The translations under genes were made by a program, and so were the position numbers. From Anaerolineales bacterium (lineage in GTDB: Bacteria; Chloroflexota; Anaerolineae; Anaerolineales; UBA4823): a DNA stretch of 19,721 nucleotides. The notes beneath the pieces are model-generated. The model was not told the origin of the DNA. It ran no database searches and saw only the letters and a program-made list of their open reading frames with translations. The DNA lies in assembly GCA_022865865.1 (NCBI GenBank), contig JALHTN010000448.1, positions 1 through 19,721 on the forward strand. The letters are read 5' to 3'. The first letter of the stretch is position 1; the number at the start of each line of letters is the position of its first letter. Below, one piece after another: positions 7,593-15,080 of the stretch.

Positions 7593-7645
7593 AAAGAAAA
7601 AAAATACAGACCGGCACACAAATATTGAATAATGTGCCGGTCTGT
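7593..7645 (-). terminator. Strong intrinsic terminator after DUF4203 copy B
   Basis: A perfect 13-bp stem (ACAGACCGGCACA 7606-7618, TGTGCCGGTCTGT 7633-7645) with a 14-base AT-rich loop is followed on the minus strand by ATTTTTTTTCTTTAT. It begins 23 bases past the stop at 7669. Confidence 0.9.
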
Positions 7646-7668
7646 AATATTAATGCAGCTGCCGTATC

Positions 7669-8298
7669 TTAAATCCTGTTCTCGGGTGGCTCTATGACGT
7701 AGGTGCGGTTTGAGGTTATCTGTATGGCAAGGCCTCCAATACAAAGCCCCAACCAGACGATCAACCAGAATATTGAATCGTCGAGCACCAGTCGGACGGG
7801 GTTTTCACCGAGCGCTTCGAAGGGGATACGCCCGAACAACAGCAGGATACCCGTCAGGACGGCGGTTGCTCCGCCGAAGGAAGTGATGAATTCGAGGACC
7901 AGTTTTTGAATATTGAAACCCAGAACTAGGTAAGCCATCACAACGGCTCCAGCCAAGCCGGCCAGAGTCACGATCAGGCCAGGATCCAGGAAGAGCAGCG
8001 TGATCCCGGCTCCGAGGAAGTAGCCAAATGCTGCGGACAGTAAAGCTACCCCGACAATATATATCAAATAGGATAGGACTGCAAAAATCAGGCCAACAAC
8101 GAACCCGATGATCCAGCCAGTGGCCGTAGCCAAAAATCCAGTCCCGAAAATCAGGACTGTGGCATGGGCACCGAGGGCAAAGCCGGCGAAAAAGCCCCAG
8201 ATGGGCAGCAAGAGCAGGAAAAGGCGGTAACCTGCAACAAGCGCCAGAACGCCGATGATCAAGGCCAGGATAGCTGTGCAAATGAGTTGAAAGGTCAT
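7669..8298 (-). CDS. DUF4203-type polytopic membrane protein, copy B
   Basis: A 209-residue, about seven-helix membrane protein. The ATG at 8298 is preceded by AAAGGAGAATAAC, which decides the start over the in-frame ATG at 8328. It has the same core as its neighbour: GYRLFLLLLPIWGFFAGF, GFLATATGWIIGFVVG, SYLIYIVG and LFLDPG. The C-terminal tail is short and polar (SNRTYVIEPPENRI). The two genes are about 200 bases apart, oriented alike and diverged well beyond trivial identity, so the duplication is old. The family's substrate or partner is unknown; a channel, a scaffold or an envelope stress role are all possible. Confidence 0.82.
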   Translation of the reverse strand: MTFQLICTAILALIIGVLALVAGYRLFLLLLPIWGFFAGFALGAHATVLIFGTGFLATATGWIIGFVVGLIFAVLSYLIYIVGVALLSAAFGYFLGAGITLLFLDPGLIVTLAGLAGAVVMAYLVLGFNIQKLVLEFITSFGGATAVLTGILLLFGRIPFEALGENPVRLVLDDSIFWLIVWLGLCIGGLAIQITSNRTYVIEPPENRI

Positions 8299-8636
8299 GT
8301 TATTCTCCTTTAGAATAAGTTCGCTCATTATCTATGACTAATAACACCTTGATTTCCGGGTGGTTGCGGTGATCATTTCCCGCAATCCACTATCAATTGT
8401 TGACCACACATTCATGACTGTCAAAAATTTTGAGTTTGAATTTTCAGAATGAACGAATAATCCCTTGTTCTTCTAGATAAAGAAGGCCAAGTTGTGGTTT
8501 CTTTCACTCAATGTGATTTGGATTGTAGGTGGCGAAAAGGGTTGATGCAAGGGCTGCCGATGGCTGAATCTTTACTCAAATTTTACCGATCTGAGCACCT
8601 ATTAGTAAAGAGATGAACTGGTTTTCTCAAAATGGA
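8299..8636. other. Intergenic region with no recognisable feature
   Basis: These 338 bases must hold the promoter of DUF4203 copy B (AT-rich with GATAAT-like hexamers about 40 bases before the start) and the 3' end of the lipoprotein transcript. I see no convincing hairpin terminator after the lipoprotein stop at 8637 and no small ORF with a Shine-Dalgarno sequence. Confidence 0.45.
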
Positions 8637-9932
8637 TCATTTTACAGAACAGTTGATTTCTGAGAGTGATAAGTGATCTGCTTGCTGTGTTTCTTGATCG
8701 ACCCACCAGACCTGGTCGCCCACATTTTGCAGCAATACAGGATAAGACGGTAGACGGTCGCTGTTCACCGGGCACCAGAGAGGCAAAGAGGGGGATAACC
8801 AGTACCAGGTGCTGTCTTCCGGGGCCTGGCTTAAATAAGAATGGTTGGATAAGTATTGCAGCCCGGGAAAATAATTGATATCTGAATCTTGATTTGAGAT
8901 GGGGGGAAAAGTGACCGGCTGCCAGGTGGCACCTGCATTCAGAGACGCTCGCATAACTTGAGTTTCATCGGTTGAATTGGTGAGGCCAATGCCACCAGAA
9001 ATGATAGAGACTTCCATATCAGAGATTGCGACCAGTTGATTTGGGGCAGGTGCGCGCAGCTCGACTGGCGGATCGATAACTAACCAGGTATCGCCGCCAT
9101 CCATGGAGTGAAGAATGGACTGCGGGAGTGGAGAACCCATCCCAGGAATGTTGGATGGTGCAGGTCCCCAGCGTAAACATGGACCTACAGATGGGCAGGA
9201 AAGCTTTCCAATCTCCCAATCGGCAGCTCCGTTGCTGGTTTCGGAAATGAGCGTATTTTCAACAGGTTGATCGAGTTGGCTGGTTACCAAGAATTGGGCT
9301 TGCACTTTCTGTCCATCCAGATTCCAAAATCCGCCAAAATCCTCAAGCGTTGTGGTAGCAGGGGGATCGACGAACTGCCAGGTGGCGCCACGATCGGTCG
9401 AAAAGAATCCCATGTAAAAAACTGGCGGTGCGCCATATTCCACTTGGGCGACCGTAAACTCGGCATAAAAAGTTCCTGCTGAGGATGGGTCAAGTGTAAC
9501 CGAATGGCAGGCGTCTGCAGTGGCAGGATCGCCATCAAAAATGATATATCCTCTTTCTTGAGCTGCTGCTGTGACCCCCGTCGTAGGGATTGGTTGTTCC
9601 CATGTCTGACCTGCGTCCAGACTCACCCTGATCTCACCTGGAGCACAATAAGCCATATGATCAGGGTTGGCTGGATTGATCGAAACAACCCGGTTAAAAA
9701 GATCACTGGATGAGTATATCCAGGGATATTGATTGCCATCCGTGATGCTGGAAGGCGGTGGAGGCTTGGTTGGTGTCGATGTTGGCGGAGTGGTACTTGT
9801 TGGGGGCAGCGTAGGTGAGCTCTCAATCGGAGCACTTGGGGTTGGCGGATCTGCGCTCGGAGTGGTTTGTACTGCACAAGCACTGCAAATTAGCGTGATA
9901 ATAATTGGGATGAAAAGTCTTAATTTCAGCAT
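8637..9932 (-). CDS. Lipoprotein with four Asp-box (BNR) repeats
   Basis: A 431-residue exported lipoprotein. The start at 9932 is chosen because CAGGAG lies ten bases upstream and the signal peptide then begins MLKLRLFIPIIITL; the in-frame ATG at 9983 would add 17 residues. The lipobox is C-S-A-C with the lipidated Cys at residue 19. Residues 20-62 are a Thr/Pro/Ser linker. The rest is beta-propeller-like with four Asp boxes: SLDAGQTW (104-111), STDRGATW (178-185), SMDGGDTW (276-283) and SLNAGATW (330-337). Asp boxes occur in sialidases and in many non-enzymatic propellers; I see no sialidase Arg triad or FRIP motif, so a binding or structural role outside the membrane is more likely than an enzyme. 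The gene opens the minus-strand block at the divergent junction. Confidence 0.85.
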   Translation of the reverse strand: MLKLRLFIPIIITLICSACAVQTTPSADPPTPSAPIESSPTLPPTSTTPPTSTPTKPPPPSSITDGNQYPWIYSSSDLFNRVVSINPANPDHMAYCAPGEIRVSLDAGQTWEQPIPTTGVTAAAQERGYIIFDGDPATADACHSVTLDPSSAGTFYAEFTVAQVEYGAPPVFYMGFFSTDRGATWQFVDPPATTTLEDFGGFWNLDGQKVQAQFLVTSQLDQPVENTLISETSNGAADWEIGKLSCPSVGPCLRWGPAPSNIPGMGSPLPQSILHSMDGGDTWLVIDPPVELRAPAPNQLVAISDMEVSIISGGIGLTNSTDETQVMRASLNAGATWQPVTFPPISNQDSDINYFPGLQYLSNHSYLSQAPEDSTWYWLSPSLPLWCPVNSDRLPSYPVLLQNVGDQVWWVDQETQQADHLSLSEINCSVK

Positions 9933-9977
9933 GAGTATCGCTCCTGACGCAAAGAAACGCTCCAGCCAGGGTGGCTT

Positions 9978-9995
9978 GATCAATTAACGTTGATC
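9978..9995. promoter_or_regulatory. Operator-like dyad in the lipoprotein leader
   Basis: GATCAA and TTGATC form an inverted repeat separated by six bases, between the likely -10 (10021-10026) and the lipoprotein start. It could be a repressor site or a small leader hairpin. Only the symmetry supports it. Confidence 0.28.
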
Positions 9996-10020
9996 GAGCT
10001 TGGGTAGTTCCCAGTTTTAG

Positions 10021-10026
10021 ATTATA
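10021..10026 (-). promoter_or_regulatory. Candidate -10 of the lipoprotein gene
   Basis: The minus strand reads GGTCTATAATCTAAAAC; TATAAT is a perfect -10 hexamer, 88 bases before the ATG at 9932. No clear -35 at 16-18 bases. It lies in the divergent region shared with the patatin gene. Confidence 0.4.
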
Positions 10027-10205
10027 GACCATTTCGTGTTGAATTTTGAATGCATAGTTTTGATTGATTTTTTGTTATTGGGAATTGACATTGACAGCAT
10101 CTCAAAGAGTCCCATTGGCTGCAGTGATAATTGAAAGGCATGGATCGTGCATCCGGGTTAATATCTGGAATGGAAGTGATGGTTCTTGTGAAAGGAGCAG
10201 GCGGA

Positions 10206-11090
10206 ATGTACAAGGTTTTATCGATCGATGGGGGTGGGATACGCGGGATCATACCGGTTCGCGTGATGGAAAGGTTGGAAAATCACCGGCCTGGAGTAGT
10301 TCAAGAATTTGACTTGTTCGCCGGTACCTCAACTGGTGCAGTCCTGGCAGGTGGATTTGCCTTTGGTCTTGAAGCTCGCTTTATGCGTCAAATGTACCAG
10401 GGTTTTGGAGAGGAAGTATTCGCTGATTCACTTTGGGATGATGTGCGTGACCTGAAATATGTGCTGGGAGCGGATTACGGGATAGAAAACTTAAAAGGTC
10501 TGCTGGATAGGGTGATTGGGGAGACGACATTGGGGCAGCTTTCGAAGAAAGTCTTGATCGCCGCGTTTGATCTAAAAGATGAAAAACGTGACCCACCTCG
10601 CTGGAGACCCAAATTCTTTCACAATTTCCCGGACTCGAACGGTGATAGCGGTGAAAAACTTGTCGATGTGGTCATCAGATCAGCAGCGGCGCCGGTCTAT
10701 TTCCCCATTTATCAGGGATATGTGGATGGTGGTGTGGCTGCGATCAATCCATCCACCTGTGCCCTGGCACAAGCTTTCCACGAGGGATTCCTGGATGTCC
10801 GTTTACTTTCGCTGGGAACCGGGAACAACCCGCGCTGGCTGGATGTGCAGGATGGAAATTGGGGTATTGCCCAGTGGGGATTGAACCTGGTCAATATGGT
10901 CATGGATGGGGGAGGAGAAGTGGCTGATTACCAGTGCCGCCAAATCTTGCGAGATCAATACTTCCGTATGCAGCCACAAATGCCAAAACCGGTCGGATTG
11001 GATGACTGGCGAGCGACTGAAGAACTGATTGGGATCGCAGACGCCATTGACCTTGAGCCATTGATAAATTGGCTCGATGCAAGGCTCTGA
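10206..11090 (+). CDS. Patatin-like phospholipase
   Basis: A 294-residue patatin-family acyl hydrolase, predicted to release fatty acids from membrane or storage lipids with a Ser-Asp dyad. The oxyanion-hole motif is DGGGIRG (residues 8-14), the nucleophile elbow is GTSTG (40-44, Ser42), and the catalytic Asp is D174 in DGG. All key residues are present. There is no signal peptide or membrane helix, so it is cytoplasmic or peripheral. The ATG at 10206 is chosen because AAAGGAG lies eight bases upstream and the motif then starts at the usual place; an in-frame ATG at 10131 would add 25 atypical residues. The next gene starts 80 bases on. Related patatins serve as effectors in CBASS defence, but no nucleotide cyclase is nearby, so a housekeeping lipase is the simpler reading. 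Confidence 0.9.
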   Translation: MYKVLSIDGGGIRGIIPVRVMERLENHRPGVVQEFDLFAGTSTGAVLAGGFAFGLEARFMRQMYQGFGEEVFADSLWDDVRDLKYVLGADYGIENLKGLLDRVIGETTLGQLSKKVLIAAFDLKDEKRDPPRWRPKFFHNFPDSNGDSGEKLVDVVIRSAAAPVYFPIYQGYVDGGVAAINPSTCALAQAFHEGFLDVRLLSLGTGNNPRWLDVQDGNWGIAQWGLNLVNMVMDGGGEVADYQCRQILRDQYFRMQPQMPKPVGLDDWRATEELIGIADAIDLEPLINWLDARL

Positions 11091-11169
11091 AGAATGAACG
11101 TTGAACTGGGTATTTCGTCTATTAAAAGGGTGGTAAGCTAGGGCAAATATTCACAGAAGAGGTTAAATC

Positions 11170-11799
11170 TTGGGCAAACTGGTGGCAGTGGTCGGGAATA
11201 CCGGGGTTGGGAAAACCACTTTCGTCAATGCGATTTGCCAGAACTCGAATTTTATCCCCGGAATCGAAAAACACGAACACAGACCTTTTCAGGAATTGTT
11301 CACCCAAAACCATAAAAAGTATGCACTGGCCAACCAGCTTGATTACCTGCTCCTTAGAGCTGACCAGGAAATTAAAATTCGCAGCAGTAATTTAACGGGG
11401 ATACAGGATGGGGGCTTAGATCAAGATTTCCAGGTGTTTACGAGACTATTCTATGAAAAAAACTATCTTACTGAAGACGAGTTCTTTATCTGCCAGAGGC
11501 AGTACGGTTTAATTAGAGAGTTCCTGCCGCCTCCTGAGATTATCGTCTGGCTAAAAGCATCGCCTGATGTGATCGCAGATCGTTATCAACTACGCAACCG
11601 CAGATTGAGCATCGCTCAAATTGAGGATATCGAAAAAATCGACAACTTATTGAATGATTGGCTGGGGGGATTAGCGTCTGAGAATCTGATCACCGTCGAT
11701 AGCGAATCAGAGGACCGGCAATATTCAAAGAGCATCCAGAAAATAATAAGGACACTAAATTCAAAGGTGAGCATTCTATCCAAAGGGAAATTGGATTAG
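11170..11799 (+). CDS. Deoxynucleoside-kinase-like P-loop protein
   Basis: A 209-residue P-loop protein that resembles the dNK family (deoxyadenosine/deoxyguanosine kinase and relatives), which phosphorylate deoxynucleosides with ATP. Walker A is GNTGVGKTT (9-17). EKHEHRPF (33-40) sits where the family has its substrate-binding EP motif. QDGGLDQDFQVF (79-90) aligns with the family's ERS/DRS...D..VF motif, but the usual Arg is replaced. LKASPDVIADRYQLRNRR (128-145) matches the LID region. The start is TTG at 11170 with GAAGAGG seven bases upstream, giving MGKLVAVVG. The altered DRS-like motif makes the true substrate uncertain: it could be a divergent deoxynucleoside kinase or a kinase of another small molecule. 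It could be co-transcribed with the patatin gene, with an 80-base gap. Confidence 0.72.
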   Translation: MGKLVAVVGNTGVGKTTFVNAICQNSNFIPGIEKHEHRPFQELFTQNHKKYALANQLDYLLLRADQEIKIRSSNLTGIQDGGLDQDFQVFTRLFYEKNYLTEDEFFICQRQYGLIREFLPPPEIIVWLKASPDVIADRYQLRNRRLSIAQIEDIEKIDNLLNDWLGGLASENLITVDSESEDRQYSKSIQKIIRTLNSKVSILSKGKLD

Positions 11800-11965
11800 A
11801 TCATTGGTTGAGGAGATTGGAATCATTAGCTAGTTTAATTATTGTGATGAAACGAAACCTTTCCAAATGTTGATTAGGTGAAATGGTTACTGAATTGGAT
11901 TAGAATAGTACCCGCAAATTAATTGCATCCATCGGATTTGGTATGCAGCTAAGGATGGGTTTCCA

Positions 11966-12382
11966 ATGGATGAGATTGATACCCCTGAAAATTCCGATGA
12001 GATTAATGGTGAAATTGATAAGACCCCATTGGTCGTGAAAGCAGCCAGGTGGTTATTTATTTTGTTGGGGGTGATTTGGATAGTATTTGGGGTTTGGAGC
12101 ACCTTGCGAGTGGGCAGTGCGGATGGGAATGTCCCGGTTGCATTGCTCTGGATCATCATCATCTTGATGTTCGTCAACGCGCTGCTGTTGATTTGGATTG
12201 CTTGGGGGATTGGCACAGGCAACAAGATTTACTACTACTTCGGATTTCTAGTGCTGGCAGCTAATATCTTCCTGACTTTCACGGATGAGTTTGGATTATT
12301 TGATCTCCTGACACTGATCGTCAATATTATTCTGCTGGTTTTGCTGATTGTGACCCGCTCGAAATATCTCACGGATGGATAA
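11966..12382 (+). CDS. Small membrane protein with four transmembrane helices
   Basis: A 138-residue protein of unknown family. The first 25 residues are acidic and cytoplasmic in character (MDEIDTPENSDEINGEIDKT). Four hydrophobic helices follow at about 28-47, 56-80, 88-105 and 110-130, with a basic end RSKYLTDG. AAGGATGG about ten bases before the ATG at 11966 supports the start. A helix-rich membrane protein between a kinase and a decarboxylase gives no clue to the role; neighbours are on the same strand but separated by 166 and 63 bases. Confidence 0.72.
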   Translation: MDEIDTPENSDEINGEIDKTPLVVKAARWLFILLGVIWIVFGVWSTLRVGSADGNVPVALLWIIIILMFVNALLLIWIAWGIGTGNKIYYYFGFLVLAANIFLTFTDEFGLFDLLTLIVNIILLVLLIVTRSKYLTDG

Positions 12383-12445
12383 AAGTTTAATAATCTAGTT
12401 CCTGGCAATCGAAGATAGGATTACAACCATTGCAAGGAGGTAAAT

Positions 12446-13945
12446 GTGGCGGAACATTTGGAAAGTCGCTCGCAAGAGACCCTCGATCCAGAAGATTGGG
12501 GTTCGGTGCGAGAGTTAGGCCACCGAATGATCGATGATATGCTGGATTACCTTGAAACCGTGGCAGAGCGACCAGCCTGGCAGCCAGCCCCTGAGCAGGT
12601 GAAAGCACATTTCAACTCTCCAGCACCGCAGGAACCACAGAACAGGGATCAGGTCTACCAAGAATTTCTAGAATTTGTGCATCCATATCCGATCGGAAAT
12701 GTTCACCCTCGCTTCTGGGGGTGGGTTTTCGGAACTGGAACCGTAATGGGTGCTTTGGCAGAGTTTCTGGCAGGTGCGATGAACACCAACGCCGGGGATA
12801 TCGATCACCACAGTGCCAATCACGTCGAGAAGCAGGTGCTGGCATGGATTAAAGAAATGTTAGGTTTCCCAGCCACTGCCAGCGGTTTGCTGACCAGCGG
12901 ATGTTCTGCTGCCAACCTGGTCGGATTGAATGTTGCCCGTAATGCTATGGCAAGCTATGACTTAAGAAACGAAGGGGTCAATGCTTCAGGGAGTAAGATG
13001 GTGATGTATGCATCGCAGGAGATCCACAGCTCGATACAAAAAGCAGTCGAAATCTTGGGATTGGGCACTGAGTCTCTGCGATGGATGCCAGTGAATGAGA
13101 ATTTTGAAATCGATCTGCAGGCTTTGCAGGTGGCGATCGATGAGGACCGGGAACGGGGATTGAACCCTTTTTGTGTGGTCGGTGCGGCGGGTACTACCAA
13201 TACCGGGGCGGTAGATGACCTGAACAGCTTAGCGGATTTATGCGAGCGAGAGCAGCTTTGGCTGCACATCGATGGAGCTTTTGGCGCTTGGGCAGCGCTG
13301 GCACCCAATGCGAGAGAAAAGGTAAGCGGCATGGCAAGGGCAGATTCACTGGCCTTAGACCTGCACAAATGGATGTACATGCAGTATGAAATTGGCTGTA
13401 TTTTCGTACGCCATCCAGAGCACCATAAGGAGACTTTTTTCTTGCGACCAGATTACCTGGCCAGGGTAGAAGGTGGACGTGGGATGACCAGCGGCGATCT
13501 ACCTTGGTTAACGGATTATGGGTACCAGCTGTCTCGAAATTTCCGGGCTTTGAAAGCATGGATCTCGATCAAGGAGAACGGCAGCTTGAAGTACGGGAGA
13601 ATCATCCAACAAAATATTGACCAGGCACACTACCTCGCCCAGCTGGTTAAGGAGCATCGATCTTTGGAATTGATGGCCCCTGTACCGCTCAACGTGGTCT
13701 GCTTCCGGTTTATTCATCCAGAGCTGGATGATGGCGGACATGATATGCTCAACCAGAAAATCCTGGCGGAGCTCCAGGAAGGGGGGCTGGCTGTGCTTTC
13801 AGGTACGCGCATCAATGGGAAATTTGCGTTGCATGTGGCGCACACCAATCACCGCAGCCGTTGGGAGGATTTCGATCTGTTGGTGAGAGAAGTCGTGCGG
13901 CTAGGAGAACAGCTGATCATTAATGAAGGAGGGGCGATTGAATAA
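12446..13945 (+). CDS. PLP-dependent decarboxylase, group II (aromatic amino acid/glutamate type)
   Basis: A 499-residue pyridoxal-phosphate enzyme of the group II decarboxylase family (aromatic L-amino acid, glutamate and related decarboxylases). The start is GTG with a near-perfect AAGGAGG. Visible landmarks: HPRFWGWVFG near residue 87, the phosphate-binding TSGCSAANLVG (150-160), the ring-stacking His in QEIHSS (H194), AAGTTNTGAVDDL (247-259), HIDGAFG with the pyridine-N Asp (D276), and the Schiff-base lysine in LDLHKWMYMQ (K308). By eye the catalytic-loop Tyr of animal DOPA decarboxylase aligns with Y337 in RPDYL; relatives that make aldehydes have Phe there, so decarboxylation is expected. 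The substrate cannot be told. The next gene overlaps its end, which points to translational coupling. Confidence 0.93.
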   Translation: MAEHLESRSQETLDPEDWGSVRELGHRMIDDMLDYLETVAERPAWQPAPEQVKAHFNSPAPQEPQNRDQVYQEFLEFVHPYPIGNVHPRFWGWVFGTGTVMGALAEFLAGAMNTNAGDIDHHSANHVEKQVLAWIKEMLGFPATASGLLTSGCSAANLVGLNVARNAMASYDLRNEGVNASGSKMVMYASQEIHSSIQKAVEILGLGTESLRWMPVNENFEIDLQALQVAIDEDRERGLNPFCVVGAAGTTNTGAVDDLNSLADLCEREQLWLHIDGAFGAWAALAPNAREKVSGMARADSLALDLHKWMYMQYEIGCIFVRHPEHHKETFFLRPDYLARVEGGRGMTSGDLPWLTDYGYQLSRNFRALKAWISIKENGSLKYGRIIQQNIDQAHYLAQLVKEHRSLELMAPVPLNVVCFRFIHPELDDGGHDMLNQKILAELQEGGLAVLSGTRINGKFALHVAHTNHRSRWEDFDLLVREVVRLGEQLIINEGGAIE

Positions 13946-15047
13946 ATTAAATCCTGAAGAGTATTCATTGGCAGGAGAAGTTCTTGGAGAGCTCGATATT
14001 CATTTAGCAGTTCAAGCCTTGCTGGATGGCGATTCACCGGGCGAAATCTATTTGGATAACAAGGATGATCCTCAATCTGCTCTTGCGTGGACGATGAATC
14101 GTTTCTTTCTAGCTGGTCCGAGCGATAATGTGGACATGATTTGGACAGTAAAGGAGCTGTTTGACAAGGAGATATTCCCGGATGGGCTCGACCAGGGCAG
14201 GGAGGGCTTCACGATTTTTTACACGCCTGAAGAATGGGGTTCAGTGATCGCAGAGGTGATCCTGAATGGGAAATATCCAATTCACGATCAACGCCATTAC
14301 TACCGCTGCCGGAAGTTGAAACGCGATTGGCGAGATCTGATGCCGCAGGGTTATTCCCTCCTGGAGGTCGACGAAAATCTGGTTGAGAGCCAGAGGATGG
14401 AGAACCTAGAGGAATTGATCGAGGAGATTCATTCCGAATGTCAATCGGTGCCTGCTTTCCTTGAGAACCGTTTTGGATATTGTATGGTCCATGAAGATCA
14501 GCTCGTAACCTGGTGCTTGTCGGAATATAACACCGGGGGACGCTGCGAAGTTGGGATCGCAACACAACCAGAACACCGGCGGAAAGGCCTCGCAACAGCG
14601 GCCAGCTTAGCGCTGGTCGAAAGGGCACTAGATCAAGGATATCAGGAAGTGGGCTGGCACTGCTATGCAGGAAATGAGGCCTCGATCGCTACCGCACTGG
14701 CCGCGGGTTTCGAAAAAGTGTGCCATTATCCGGCTTATCGGGCCATGTATGCAGAAGCGAGCGGTTTGGGGGTCAATGGCAACCTGCGATTCGAGCGGGA
14801 GGACTACAAGGAGGCAGTGGACTGGTACTTGAGGGCCATCGCTGCTGATGGTGCACCGGTGTGGGTGTATTGGAACACGGCATGCGCTTATGCACACCTG
14901 GATCAGAAGGAGCTTACATTCAAGTACCTTCACCAGGCAGTAGATCAAGGCTTCGAGGATACCGAGCATATGAATAAAAGCCAGCATTTTGAAAAGTGGC
15001 ATGGGACAGAAGAATGGAAAGCGCTGATCAGCAAGATCCAAAAATGA
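13938..15047 (+). CDS. GNAT acetyltransferase with C-terminal TPR-like region
   Basis: A 369-residue protein. Residues about 1-130 are an N-terminal region without a clear match. About 140-275 is a GNAT fold: RCEVGIATQPEHRRKGLATA contains the acetyl-CoA loop RRKGLA, followed by an Asn-bearing helix (YAGNEASIATALAAGFEKV), a typical GNAT end. It most resembles the GNAT_acetyltran subgroup. From about 280 two TPR-like helix pairs follow (NLRFEREDYKEAVDWYLRAI, then WNTACAYAHLDQKELTFKYL). I chose the TTG at 13938 because AAGGAGG ends five bases before it; the ATG at 13923 lies on that Shine-Dalgarno sequence. It overlaps the decarboxylase by eight bases, so the two are co-translated. The acceptor is unknown; a decarboxylation product such as an amine is an attractive guess. 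Confidence 0.85.
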   Translation: MNKLNPEEYSLAGEVLGELDIHLAVQALLDGDSPGEIYLDNKDDPQSALAWTMNRFFLAGPSDNVDMIWTVKELFDKEIFPDGLDQGREGFTIFYTPEEWGSVIAEVILNGKYPIHDQRHYYRCRKLKRDWRDLMPQGYSLLEVDENLVESQRMENLEELIEEIHSECQSVPAFLENRFGYCMVHEDQLVTWCLSEYNTGGRCEVGIATQPEHRRKGLATAASLALVERALDQGYQEVGWHCYAGNEASIATALAAGFEKVCHYPAYRAMYAEASGLGVNGNLRFEREDYKEAVDWYLRAIAADGAPVWVYWNTACAYAHLDQKELTFKYLHQAVDQGFEDTEHMNKSQHFEKWHGTEEWKALISKIQK

Positions 15048-15080
15048 TTTGTAGTGCAGTTCAATAAACCTGAGATAGCA

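Noticed and set aside
10206..11799. Patatin lipase plus P-loop kinase as a CBASS-like defence pair
   Set aside because: CBASS needs a CD-NTase; none is present, and the second protein resembles a nucleoside kinase rather than a cyclase.
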